Assembly (NCBI RefSeq): GCF_018829635.1
Contig: NZ_JAHKKG010000007.1
Coordinates: 248,001-312,000, forward strand
Direction: 5' to 3'
DNA length: 64,000 nucleotides
Source: Paractinoplanes bogorensis
Lineage (GTDB): Bacteria > Actinomycetota > Actinomycetes > Mycobacteriales > Micromonosporaceae
The stretch's first letter is position 1; each line of letters starts with the position of its first letter. Shown here in pieces: positions 17,486 to 25,810 of the stretch. The notes below the pieces were generated by a model that made no database searches, had not been told where the DNA came from, and was given only the letters and a program-made list of their open reading frames with translations. The translations under genes were made by a program, and so were the position numbers.

Positions 17486-17944
17486 TCACGCCGTACGCAG
17501 GGATTGGTCCTCGGCCTCGCCGCCGGCCGCCGCCGCGAACGCCCGCAACGAGCGCACCAGCTCCTCCCGATCGACCGGCGCCATCCGCTCCAGCACCTCG
17601 GCCAGGGCCTGACGCCGGCGCTCGCGCAACTCGTCGAGCAGCCGGCGGGCCGACGACGTGAGCAGCAGCCGCACCTCGCGCCGGTCGCGCGGGTCGGGCA
17701 CCCGGCGCAGCAGGCCGGTCGCCTCGAGCCGGTCGCACAGGCGGCTGGCCGACGAGGGCACCACCTCGAGCGCCTCGGCGAGCCGGCTCATGTTGGTGTG
17801 GCTGTTGCCGGCCACGATCGCCAGCACGCGCAGCTGGGCCGGCGGCACGCTCGGATTTTGCGCCTGGCCGGCCGTGTCCAGCACGGAGACGAGCGCGTCA
17901 GCCGTCGACTCGACGGAGGCGGCGACGTCGGTGACCCGGTCCAT
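17486..17944 (-). CDS. MarR family transcriptional regulator
   Basis: A 152-residue MarR from ATG 17944. The winged helix core reads LRVLAIVAGNSHTNMSRLAEALEVVPSSASRLCDRLEATGLLRR, with wing residues DPRDRREVRLLLT. It lies 73 bases downstream of the PP2C phosphatase gene on the same strand and could be read through from it. Ligand and targets are unknown. It could act together with the phosphatase in a stress response, but nothing in the sequence proves this. Confidence 0.92.
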   Translation of the reverse strand: MDRVTDVAASVESTADALVSVLDTAGQAQNPSVPPAQLRVLAIVAGNSHTNMSRLAEALEVVPSSASRLCDRLEATGLLRRVPDPRDRREVRLLLTSSARRLLDELRERRRQALAEVLERMAPVDREELVRSLRAFAAAAGGEAEDQSLRTA

Positions 17945-18017
17945 GGCGGATGTTTCCCTGTTCGTCAGACGTGCACGTCGATGCGTCCGCCCTGCCACTA
18001 CCCGCCCGCCCGCGGGT

Positions 18018-19160
18018 TCATGCCGTTCCGCGGAGCCAATCGAGACAGACGATGACAGCGTCGTCCTCCTGGTCGTCACCGGCGTGGTAGTCGCGCAGCG
18101 CCCGGATCACCGTACCCACCGCCTCGGTCGGAGGTTGCAGGCGTGTCCGGCGCAACGCCGTCAGCAGGGCGGAATCACCGTACGCGGCCTTCCCGCCGGG
18201 CGCCGCGGCGTGTACCCCGTCGCTCACCACGAGCAGGCGGTCACCCGACTCCAGCTGGAACTTCTGCGTCTCGTAGCGGCTGTCGCCGAACATGCCGAGC
18301 GGCAACTGCTGTTCCAAAGTGACCGGGCGGATGTCGCCCTCGTGGGCGATCAGGGCCCGGGGCGAGCCGGCGTCGACCGCCTCGACCGTGCCGCCGCTCA
18401 GGTCGATCTCGAGCAGCAGGGTCGCCACGTGCGAGGTCCCGCCGTGCCGCGAATAGATCGCGTCGGAGGCGAGCTCGGCCTGTTCGACGATGTTGGCGCC
18501 GGACCGGCGGGCGTTGCGCATGGCGTTCACCGCGACGGTGGTCAGCAGGGCCGCCTCGATGCCGTCGCCCTGGCCGTTGAGCACGGTCAGGGTGAGGCGG
18601 TCGTCGGTGACGGCCCAGTCGTAGTGGTCGCCGTACATCGCGTAGGCCGGCTCGAGCTGTCCGGCCAGCCGGAACCGTTCGCCGGTCAGTGAGCGCCCGG
18701 GCAGCAGGTCCCACTGCAACTCGGCGGCCATGGTCAACCGCTGTCGCCGGACGATCTGCCGGTAGCGGTCGGTATCCTTGTCGGCCGCGCGCAACGCCAG
18801 GGCCAGTTCGTCGGCCACCCCGGTCAGTTCGGTGACCAGCTCGTGGCCGGGAGCCTCGGTGAGGTCGACCCGCAGCACGCCGATCCGGTCGCCCCAGGTG
18901 GCGAGCGGGAGCAGCACGCGTCGCAGGGCGGCGTCGGTCACCGGCTGCTGGCTGCCGAAGCACCGCTGCTCGAGGGCGCTGCCGGGGGGCGTCTCGGGCT
19001 CGAGGACGGGCCAGAGCGAGCTCAGGGTCAGATCGCTGAGCAGCACCTCGGTGCCCGCGACGGGGAACCAGGTGCGCAGGTGCTCGGCCACCACCTCGGG
19101 GAGGCGATCGGGCGGTGCTTGACGTAGGAACGAACCGACGGAAGCCGGACGGGCGGACAC
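18018..19160 (-). CDS. PP2C-type (SpoIIE/RsbU-like) serine phosphatase
   Basis: A 380-residue protein from GTG 19160, with AAGGGGAG upstream. An N-terminal ~150-residue sensor region of GAF-like character (VLLSDLTLSSLWPVLEPETPPG) is followed by a short helix and the SpoIIE phosphatase domain: LQWDLLPGRSL, MYGDHYDWAV, NGQGDGIEAALLTTVAV and GDRLLVVSDGVHAA. The metal-binding Asp positions are present, but the usual GGDxxD is altered to YGDHYD. No STAS gene is nearby. It pairs with the RsbW-like gene 88 bases upstream, suggesting a partner-switching module that controls an anti-sigma kinase. Confidence 0.9.
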   Translation of the reverse strand: MSARPASVGSFLRQAPPDRLPEVVAEHLRTWFPVAGTEVLLSDLTLSSLWPVLEPETPPGSALEQRCFGSQQPVTDAALRRVLLPLATWGDRIGVLRVDLTEAPGHELVTELTGVADELALALRAADKDTDRYRQIVRRQRLTMAAELQWDLLPGRSLTGERFRLAGQLEPAYAMYGDHYDWAVTDDRLTLTVLNGQGDGIEAALLTTVAVNAMRNARRSGANIVEQAELASDAIYSRHGGTSHVATLLLEIDLSGGTVEAVDAGSPRALIAHEGDIRPVTLEQQLPLGMFGDSRYETQKFQLESGDRLLVVSDGVHAAAPGGKAAYGDSALLTALRRTRLQPPTEAVGTVIRALRDYHAGDDQEDDAVIVCLDWLRGTA

Positions 19161-19248
19161 TCGATCTCCCCTTCCTGGAGACGAACAGGCAATAGTTGCC
19201 GAAGAGCAAGCATCATAGGCGCTTGCCTCCGGGGCGTTGGCAGGAGGT

Positions 19249-19635
19249 CTAGGCGAACGACTTCTCGAAATGGATCAAGCTGCCCCGCCGCGGTGTGGAA
19301 TGCATGCGGACGTTCTCGCCCAGGGCCTTGATCAGCGCCAGTCCGCGGCCGCTCTCGCTGGCCGGGCCGGCCGGGCCGACCGCCTCCGGGTCGAATCCGT
19401 CCCCGGTGTCGCGCACGTCTATCGAGCAGTGCTTCTCGGCCACGTCCAGGCAGACCTCGAACGTCTCGGCGCCACCGGCGTGCCGGACGACGTTCGAGCA
19501 CGCCTCGGTGATGGCGATCTCCAGATCGTCCTGCGAGCCGCGGTCCACCTGCAGGACGGCAAGGGCGGAGCGCAGCATCCGGCGGACGGTGGGCACACTG
19601 CCCGCTTCCCGGGGTAGGTCGAGCCGGAGTGTCAT
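19249..19635 (-). CDS. RsbW-like ATP-binding protein (HATPase_c_2 anti-sigma kinase)
   Basis: A 128-residue GHKL ATPase. ATG 19635 has AGGA at good spacing; ATG 19641 is two codons upstream. The N box is EACSNVVRHA, the G1 box DTGDGFD, and GRGLALIKAL forms the lid/G2 region. Such small stand-alone domains bind sigma factors or their antagonists and phosphorylate STAS anti-anti-sigma factors. It is the first gene of a minus-strand unit with the PP2C phosphatase, and diverges from the sigma/GH128 fusion gene 168 bases away. Confidence 0.9.
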   Translation of the reverse strand: MTLRLDLPREAGSVPTVRRMLRSALAVLQVDRGSQDDLEIAITEACSNVVRHAGGAETFEVCLDVAEKHCSIDVRDTGDGFDPEAVGPAGPASESGRGLALIKALGENVRMHSTPRRGSLIHFEKSFA

Positions 19636-19803
19636 ACGCATGGTCCTGTGTTTCCCGCTCGCCCCGAGACCTAATCGTGGCCGTCGCCGCATCACCTCAT
19701 CCGATCTTCGCGAGAAAACGTGTTATCCATGGACGGCTCGGTCGTCTCCCTTCCCGTGGCCGATGAGGCCCGGCCCGGTAAGACGCCCACGAAAGGTTGG
19801 ACA

Positions 19804-21672
19804 ATGGCGGAGCAACCCGACATCGCGGTCGTGATCGCCGCTCGCGACGGGGACCCGGTGGCGGTCGACCGGCTCGTGGCCGGTTATCTGCCGCTGGTCT
19901 ACACGATCGTCGGGCGCGCTCTCGAGGGTCACGCCGACGTCGACGACGTGGTGCAGGACGTCATGCTGCGCGTGCTGCGCAACCTGGGCGACCTGCGCGA
20001 GCCCGAGGCATTCCGGTCGTGGCTGGTCGCGATCACCGTCCGCCAGGTGCGCGAGCGGTTCCGGGCCCGGCGCGGTGCCCCCGAGGCGCTGCTGCACGAG
20101 GACATCCGCGACCCCGGCGCCGACTTCACCGACCTGTCGATCACCCGGCTCGAGCTCAGCGGCCAGCGCCGGGAGACCGCCGAGGCGACCCGCTGGCTCG
20201 ACGAGGACAACCGCGAGCTGCTCTCGCTCTGGTGGCTCGAGGCCTCGGGCGAGCTCACCCGCGACGAGATCGTCGACGCCATGGACGTCACCCGCCAGCA
20301 CGCCGCCGTCCGGATCCAGCGGATGAAGGGTCAGCTCGAGACGGCCCGGGTCGTCGTGCGGGCGCTGACCGCCAACCCGCCCTGCCTCGACCTGCAGATG
20401 CTCACCACCGAGTGGGACGGGCGGCCCAGCCCGCTGTGGCGCAAGCGGATCGCCCGCCACACCCGCGAGTGCCGCTACTGCTCCCCGGCCTGGAACGGGC
20501 TGGTCGCGGCCGAGCGCCTGCTGGCCGGCATGGCGCTGGTGCCGCTGCCGGCCGGGCTGATGGGCAAGGGCGTGCTCGCCTCCCTCGGCGCCGGTGGGGT
20601 GGCCTCGTCGAAGGCCGCGGCGGCGGGCGGCGCGGCCGCTTCGAAGTCGGTCGGCGCGGGCACCGCCAAGATCGCGGCCAAGGTCGGGTTCAGCCTGTCC
20701 CGCAAGGTCATGACCGCCGCCCTGTCGACCACCGCGGTCGCCGGCGGCACGGCGGCCGTGGTCGTGGTGCAGAAGTCCGATCCGCCGGTCGCCACCGCCG
20801 CCGTGGTCGCCCCGACCACCCGGCCGGCCCCGGCCCCCAGCACGGTCAAGCCCAGCCCGACCCCGTCGGTGACGCCCAGCGCCACGCCGAGCGCGACGCC
20901 GACGACGAAGAAGCCGGCCGTGGTCGTCACCGCCAAGGCGAGCAAGAAGAAGGGCGTCGGCGTCTGGGAGTTCACCGGCACCAAGGCGGCCCTCGGTGAC
21001 GTCGGCGCCGGCTGGTACTACAACTGGTCGTCGAACAACCGCAGCATGCCCGGCCCGGCCGACGTCGAGTTCGTGCCGATGATCTGGGGCAAGGCCAACG
21101 TCACCGACAGCACCCTGGCCGAGGCCAAGAAAGAGGGCAAGATCCTGCTCGGCTTCAACGAGCCGGACATGGACGGCCAGGCCAAGATGAGCGTCGAGGA
21201 CGCCCTGGCCGACTGGCCGAAGCTGCAGTCGACCGGCATGCGGCTGGGCAGCCCCGCGGTCGCGTTCGGCGGGGACACGGCGGGCGGCTGGCTCGACCGC
21301 TTCATGAGCGGCGCCAAGGACAAGAACTACCGTGTCGACTTCATCACGCTGCACTGGTACGGGTCCGACTTCTCACCGGCCGCGGTCGACCAGTTCCTCG
21401 GCTACGTCGACGCCGTGCACAAGCGCTACGGCAAGCCGATCTGGGTCACCGAGTACGGCCTGATGAACTTTGGCGGCAGCCCCAAATACCCGTCCCAGGC
21501 CCAGTTGGTGACCTTCATCAACGGCACGACCAGGGGCATGCAGAAGCGTTCGTACGTCGAGCGGTACGCCTGGTTCGGTTTGCCCGCTGTGGGAGACAGT
21601 GTCGATTTCGGGCTCTACAAGGACGGCAACAGTCCGACGGACGCCGGAAAGGCGTACAAGGCCGCGGGGTAA
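19804..21672 (+). CDS. ECF sigma factor fused to zinc-binding anti-sigma segment, membrane helix and GH128-like glycoside hydrolase
   Basis: A 622-residue fusion from ATG 19804 (AAAGG upstream). Sigma region 2 spans about 12-90 (DVDDVVQDVMLRVLRNL), and region 4 about 125-185 (LTRDEIVDAMDVTRQHAAVRIQRMKG). C194-x24-H219-x3-C223-x2-C226 copies the zinc-binding anti-sigma (ZAS) pattern. An Ala/Gly/Lys segment leads to a membrane helix at about 303-323, then a Pro/Thr/Ser linker (335-372), then a ~235-residue Asl1/GH128-like barrel with FNEPDM (E453, likely acid/base) and WVTEYG (E550, likely nucleophile). The topology puts the sigma factor inside and the hydrolase outside. GH128 members known so far cleave beta-1,3-glucans. 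Membrane-linked ECF factors exist, but how the sigma domain would be freed is unknown. Confidence 0.9.
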   Translation: MAEQPDIAVVIAARDGDPVAVDRLVAGYLPLVYTIVGRALEGHADVDDVVQDVMLRVLRNLGDLREPEAFRSWLVAITVRQVRERFRARRGAPEALLHEDIRDPGADFTDLSITRLELSGQRRETAEATRWLDEDNRELLSLWWLEASGELTRDEIVDAMDVTRQHAAVRIQRMKGQLETARVVVRALTANPPCLDLQMLTTEWDGRPSPLWRKRIARHTRECRYCSPAWNGLVAAERLLAGMALVPLPAGLMGKGVLASLGAGGVASSKAAAAGGAAASKSVGAGTAKIAAKVGFSLSRKVMTAALSTTAVAGGTAAVVVVQKSDPPVATAAVVAPTTRPAPAPSTVKPSPTPSVTPSATPSATPTTKKPAVVVTAKASKKKGVGVWEFTGTKAALGDVGAGWYYNWSSNNRSMPGPADVEFVPMIWGKANVTDSTLAEAKKEGKILLGFNEPDMDGQAKMSVEDALADWPKLQSTGMRLGSPAVAFGGDTAGGWLDRFMSGAKDKNYRVDFITLHWYGSDFSPAAVDQFLGYVDAVHKRYGKPIWVTEYGLMNFGGSPKYPSQAQLVTFINGTTRGMQKRSYVERYAWFGLPAVGDSVDFGLYKDGNSPTDAGKAYKAAG

Positions 21673-21681
21673 GTTCGGCTC

Positions 21682-22680
21682 ATGATTCGGTTCGGGTACA
21701 AGGCGTCGGCGGAACAGTTCGCCCCGGCGGAACTGCTCAGATACAGCGTGCTGGCCGAGGAGCTGGGCTTCGACTCGGTCTTCGTCAGCGACCACCTCCA
21801 GCCGTGGCGGCACGACGGCGGGCACGCCCCGGCCGCGCTGCCGTGGCTGGGCGCGCTGGCCGCCCGGACCGAGCGGGTGCTGATCGGCACCAGCGTGCTG
21901 ACGCCGACCTTCCGTTACCACCCGGCCGTGGTCGCGCAGGCCTTCGCCACCCTGGGCTGCCTCGCTCCGGGCCGGGCCATCCTCGGCGTCGGCTCGGGCG
22001 AGTCGCTCAACGAGGTGCCGCTCGGGCTCGAGTGGCCGGACGGCAAGGAGCGCTTCGCCCGCCTCAAAGAAGCGGTGCTGCTGATCCAGAAGCTGTGGAC
22101 CGAAGACCGGGTGACGTACGAGGGCCAGTTCTACCGTACGGAAAACGCCACTATCTACGACAAGCCGGACACGCAGGTCCCGATCTACATCGGCGCCTCC
22201 GGCCCGGCCGCCACCCGCCTGGCCGGCCGGATCGCCGACGGCTTCATCACCACCAGCGGCAAGGGCCACGCGCTCTACACCGACACGCTGCTGCCCGCCG
22301 TCCGCGAGGGCGCCGAAAAGGCTGGCCGCAAGACCGACGACCTCGACCTGATGATCGAGGTCAAGGTCAGCTTCGACGACGACCTCGAGCGCGCCCACAA
22401 CGACACCCACTACTGGGGTGCGCTGGCGCTGTCCCCCGACGAGAAGACCGGCGTCGAAGACCCGATCGAGATGCAGCGCCTGGCCGACGCCCTGCCGGTC
22501 GAGCGCACGGCCACCCGCTGGATCTGCTCCTCCGACGCCGACGAGCACGTCGCCAAGGTCGCCGAATACCTCGACATGGGCTTCAAGCACCTGGTCTTCC
22601 ACGCGCCGGGCCCCGACCAGGAACGCTTCCTGCGCCTGTATTCCGAGCGAATCCTCCCGCAGCTGCGCGACCGCACCTGA
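21682..22680 (+). CDS. fgd: F420-dependent glucose-6-phosphate dehydrogenase
   Basis: A 332-residue LLM-class enzyme that oxidises glucose 6-phosphate to 6-phosphogluconolactone with coenzyme F420. It closely follows the mycobacterial Fgd1 pattern: LGYKASAEQFAP-like opening, SDHLQPWRHDGGHAP, GTSVLTPTFRYHPAVVAQAFATLGCL, TTSGKGHALYTD and the closing HLVFHAPGPDQERFL. The active-site His and Trp of the SDHxxPW motif are present. It starts nine bases after the sigma/GH128 fusion gene and ends in a strong hairpin. It would feed F420H2 to the other F420 enzymes in this genome. Confidence 0.93.
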   Translation: MIRFGYKASAEQFAPAELLRYSVLAEELGFDSVFVSDHLQPWRHDGGHAPAALPWLGALAARTERVLIGTSVLTPTFRYHPAVVAQAFATLGCLAPGRAILGVGSGESLNEVPLGLEWPDGKERFARLKEAVLLIQKLWTEDRVTYEGQFYRTENATIYDKPDTQVPIYIGASGPAATRLAGRIADGFITTSGKGHALYTDTLLPAVREGAEKAGRKTDDLDLMIEVKVSFDDDLERAHNDTHYWGALALSPDEKTGVEDPIEMQRLADALPVERTATRWICSSDADEHVAKVAEYLDMGFKHLVFHAPGPDQERFLRLYSERILPQLRDRT

Positions 22681-22684
22681 GAGC

Positions 22685-22720
22685 GGTCGGGCCGGGCCAT
22701 CCACACCGCCCGGCCCGACC
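22685..22720. terminator. Hairpin terminator after fgd
   Basis: GGTCGGGCCGGGC and GCCCGGCCCGACC form a perfect 13-pair stem with a ten-base loop, five bases after the fgd stop. There is no T-run, as is usual in this phylum. Confidence 0.8.
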
Positions 22721-22865
22721 CGTCGCGTCGCCACTCGGGACAACGAGGTTCGATCGTCGTACTTCTGTCGGATCGCCGCGCTGTCGACACAGCGCGAGCG
22801 GTCGATGAGATCCTGTTCCGCGCCGGTCGAGAGGCCCGGCTACGGATGCGGAGACCGACGGCAGC

Positions 22866-23247
22866 ATGACTGGACCAGACACAACGAACGCCGGCTCTCG
22901 CTGGCTTTACCACTTCACACATGTCGACAATCTCGGAGCGATCCGACAGTCCGGATATCGTGCGAACACCGGGACCGCCTGCCGGCCGTTATCAAGGCGG
23001 AGACAGGCCGCTGATCTACCTGGTCACGAACGTGCGAGCAGTCGTCGAAGCCGGGCTCACGTGGGTGGCAACAGACGGCAACGCGGCCACAGCGACCTCA
23101 GAGTTCACCACGGATTCGTCGAGCATGCTGGGAATGGTCGACTGGCCGCTGATGGAGGCCGAACGTTGGAACAACACCCAGGAGGATCCTGACCGGCAGC
23201 GCCGACGCCAGGCCGAGTTCCTCGTTCACGGGTTCGAACGGAGGTGA
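22866..23247 (+). pseudogene. darT: Remnant of DarT DNA ADP-ribosyltransferase toxin (internal and 3' deletions, frameshift)
   Basis: Two frames carry pieces of DarT (DUF4433). From ATG 22866, WLYHFTHVDNLGAIRQSGYR matches the N-terminal motif. In the +1 frame from about 22980, YQGGDRPLIYLVTNVRAVVEAG and RRQAEFLV match later segments, and the latter includes the catalytic Glu. By comparison with the family, about 55 residues between these pieces are missing, including the NAD-binding stretch, and about 40 C-terminal residues are absent after the Glu. What remains is about 127 codons against a normal length of ~210. The toxin should be dead. The antitoxin gene follows directly and is intact. 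Confidence 0.8.
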
Positions 23248-23252
23248 GGGAA

Positions 23253-24317
23253 ATGATCGAGGAAGCACACGGGAATCTCCTCACAGCTGACGCGGACGCC
23301 TTGGTCAACACGGTGAACACGGTGGGTGTGATGGGCAAGGGAATTGCTCTCCAGTTCAAGCGCGCCTTTCCCGCCAACTTCCGGGCCTACCGTGCTGCTT
23401 GTGCGCGCGGAGACATCAGGCTCGGCCACGTCTGGGCGTTCGACACGGGGGTGATCGGCTCACGCCGTTACATCCTCAACTTCCCGACGAAGCAGCACTG
23501 GCGCAGCAGTTCCCGGTTGGCCGACATCGCCGCCGGCCTGGATTCGCTGGTTGACGTCGTCCAAGAGTTGGGCATCCGGTCGGTAGCCATCCCGGCGCTC
23601 GGCTGCGGCAACGGCGGGTTGGACTGGAACGAGGTCCGGCCGTTGATCGAGAAGGCGTGCGACCGCATGCAAGACGTTCGAGCGATCGTCTTTCCGCCTG
23701 AGGGTGCCCCGTCCGCTGACGCGATGCCGAACGCCACACCTCAGCCACCGCTCACTCAACCGCGGGCTCTGCTGGTGACGGCGGTCAATCGGTATCTGGA
23801 TCGAGCACGGTTGCAGGAAGTTCGTGATGGCATCAGTGAGTTGGAGATTCAGAAGCTCGCCTACTTCCTGCAGGTTCTCGGTGCTCCTCTCCGGCTGACC
23901 TTCGTGCGTGGAACCTACGGGCCGTACGCCCCTCAGTTGAGTCATGTTCTCGATGCGCTCGAAGGCCACCACCTGACGGGGCTGGGCGACCGATCCGCTC
24001 GGGTGACTGAGTTCGCGCCCATCAATCCGGTGCCGCGGAGCGTCGACGCGGCCGAAGAGCTCCTTGCGGATCAACCGGCTGAGCTGGAGCGGCTGTCCAC
24101 GCTGCTGGATCTCGTGGAGGGGTTCGAGACTCCGTACAGCCTCGAGTTGCTGGCGACGGTTCATTTCGCCTCGGGATATGAGCCCATGACTGATGACCCG
24201 GGCGCCCTCGCTGATCGAGTCGCGTCGTGGAGTTTGCGGAAAGCTCGAATGTTCACCGAGAAGCACGTCACGCTGGCCGCGGCCCGGTTGGCTGACCGGA
24301 ATCTCTTGCCGGCTTGA
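23253..24317 (+). CDS. darG: DarG macrodomain antitoxin
   Basis: A 354-residue protein from ATG 23253 with GGAGG eight bases upstream. The N-terminal macrodomain (about 1-155) has GNLLTADADALVNTVNTVGVMGKGIALQFK and AIPALGCGNGGLDW, the ADP-ribose-binding loops; it removes ADP-ribose from thymidine in DNA. The C-terminal ~180 residues (from SELEIQKLAYFLQ) match the DarT-binding inhibitory domain. Length equals full DarG, so both antitoxin activities should survive although the cognate darT beside it is broken. Codon use is more relaxed than in neighbouring genes, suggesting horizontal transfer. Confidence 0.92.
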   Translation: MIEEAHGNLLTADADALVNTVNTVGVMGKGIALQFKRAFPANFRAYRAACARGDIRLGHVWAFDTGVIGSRRYILNFPTKQHWRSSSRLADIAAGLDSLVDVVQELGIRSVAIPALGCGNGGLDWNEVRPLIEKACDRMQDVRAIVFPPEGAPSADAMPNATPQPPLTQPRALLVTAVNRYLDRARLQEVRDGISELEIQKLAYFLQVLGAPLRLTFVRGTYGPYAPQLSHVLDALEGHHLTGLGDRSARVTEFAPINPVPRSVDAAEELLADQPAELERLSTLLDLVEGFETPYSLELLATVHFASGYEPMTDDPGALADRVASWSLRKARMFTEKHVTLAAARLADRNLLPA

Positions 24318-24323
24318 GGCGGC

Positions 24324-25601
24324 TTACTCGTCCAGCTTCTTGATCGATCGGAGGCGGGCTCGGCGGCCGGTGGTGGCGCCCTCGCCGTTGATGACGCGTA
24401 GGTCGGGGCGGTCCTGGCGCAAGCCCTGGATTCGGCGGCGGCGGGTGCCGACCTCTCGGGCCGTGGGCTGGGTGGCGCCGAAGGCGATGCGCCACGGCAT
24501 CTGGCCCGATCGGGGCTGCAGGTCGGGGCCGCCCAGACGCTCCGGGTGACCCTCGCGACGGGGTGCGGGCGGCGTGTTCCGGATGTGCTGCGCGGGGCTG
24601 ACGTGCGGCTGTCCCCACGCCGGCCGGCCCGCCGAGCGCCGGTCGGCTTCGGCCCAGGCCGGGCGAGCGCTGGCGGACGAGGCCGGGCGGGCGGGGGCGG
24701 GGGTCTGGCGGACTGTGGTGCGTTCGCGGGCCAGGCGTTCGCGGGCGCGTCGTTCGTGGGCCAGGCTTTCGATGGCCCAGCGGTCGAGGGCGCGACGGCC
24801 GGCGCCGGTCTCGTCGTTCATGACGGGGCGGTGGGCGACCGGGGCGGGGTGCGCGGGTGTCTCGGCCTCCACGCCGGAGCGGCGTTCCTGGCGAGCTGTG
24901 CGCAGCCAGTGGCGCAGACGCAGGCGTTCGGTGTCGCGGGCGCGGCGGACCGGCGGGTACGCGGTGCTGCCGACCTCGGCCACGCGCAGGCCCCGCATGG
25001 CCGGGCGCAGCGCCAGCAACGGCCCGATCTCGGGGCCCTCGCCCCACACGGGGACGGTGCGCGGGGCCGGGTCGGGCAATCCCAGGCGATGTGCGGCGTC
25101 GCGCCAGAACGCCGCGTACCCGAAACCGGGGTCGGTGCGGTGGATGCCCAGGAACCGGGCCAGGATCCAGATCAGCGCCAGGTTGGCCCAGCGGTGCAGC
25201 CGGCGGCCGGTCAGGTCGCGGCCACCGGCGGAATAGCGCGAGCCGAGCGCGACGTCGGCCCCGGCCACCAGAGCCGCGACGAAGCGGGGGATCTCGGCCG
25301 GGTCGGTCGAGGCGTCGCCGTTCAGGGTGACCACCACGTCGCCGCGGGCGGCCCGGACGCCGGCCGCGATCGCGTTGCCCAGGCCCGGCCGGGCCGGCTG
25401 GACGAGCACGACGTCGGGCCGGCCCACGAGGGCGGAACGCAACGAAGCATCCGCGCCGACAACCACGACCTGGAGGACGGGGGGCAGACCGCGCAGCATG
25501 AGGTGCAGCCCGCCCGCGTCGACGACGGGGATCACGACGCTCACGGAGGGTGACGTCGTGCGGGTGCTGCTCGTCGCTGCGGAAAGCGGCGAAGGAGGCA
25601 T
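24324..25601 (-). CDS. Family 2 glycosyltransferase with long basic C-terminal tail
   Basis: A 425-residue protein from ATG 25601 with GAGGAG upstream. Residues 15-215 form a GT-A fold: SVSVVIPVVDAGG, ARPGLGNAIAAGVRAARGDVVVTLNGDASTDP, then a SRYSAGG and GFGYAAFWRD region as in polyprenyl-phosphate/DPM-like transferases. The usual DGD sugar-nucleotide motif reads NGD. There are no membrane helices. The last ~190 residues are Arg/Ala/Pro-rich and probably disordered, which is unusual for the family. Its end is six bases from the end of the convergent darG gene. Acceptor and donor are unknown. Confidence 0.85.
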   Translation of the reverse strand: MPPSPLSAATSSTRTTSPSVSVVIPVVDAGGLHLMLRGLPPVLQVVVVGADASLRSALVGRPDVVLVQPARPGLGNAIAAGVRAARGDVVVTLNGDASTDPAEIPRFVAALVAGADVALGSRYSAGGRDLTGRRLHRWANLALIWILARFLGIHRTDPGFGYAAFWRDAAHRLGLPDPAPRTVPVWGEGPEIGPLLALRPAMRGLRVAEVGSTAYPPVRRARDTERLRLRHWLRTARQERRSGVEAETPAHPAPVAHRPVMNDETGAGRRALDRWAIESLAHERRARERLARERTTVRQTPAPARPASSASARPAWAEADRRSAGRPAWGQPHVSPAQHIRNTPPAPRREGHPERLGGPDLQPRSGQMPWRIAFGATQPTAREVGTRRRRIQGLRQDRPDLRVINGEGATTGRRARLRSIKKLDE

Positions 25602-25810
25602 GGCGGTGCTCCTCAGGCTGGATCCTGATCAAGAAAACTACCGGTCGGCAACCGTGCAGCAACTCACCGGAACGGAGGAGGACGGTCGACTTCCGAAGGA
25701 CATCCGAGGTCCGATAAAGCCGGTTCGTCACTACGCTGCGTACGGGAATGGGGGTTTCGGGGTAGGGTTTGGTCCGTTGCGGGGATTGTCCTGGGGAAAG
25801 AGGAATACCA

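Noticed and set aside
23228..23247. GGTTCGAA as a tRNA T-loop and integration site beside darG
   Set aside because: No acceptor stem, anticodon arm or CCA end can be built around it. It encodes the end of the darT remnant.
22681..24330. Prophage or mobile island around DarTG
   Set aside because: No integrase, transposase, attachment repeats or phage genes are seen. Only the relaxed codon use hints at transfer.
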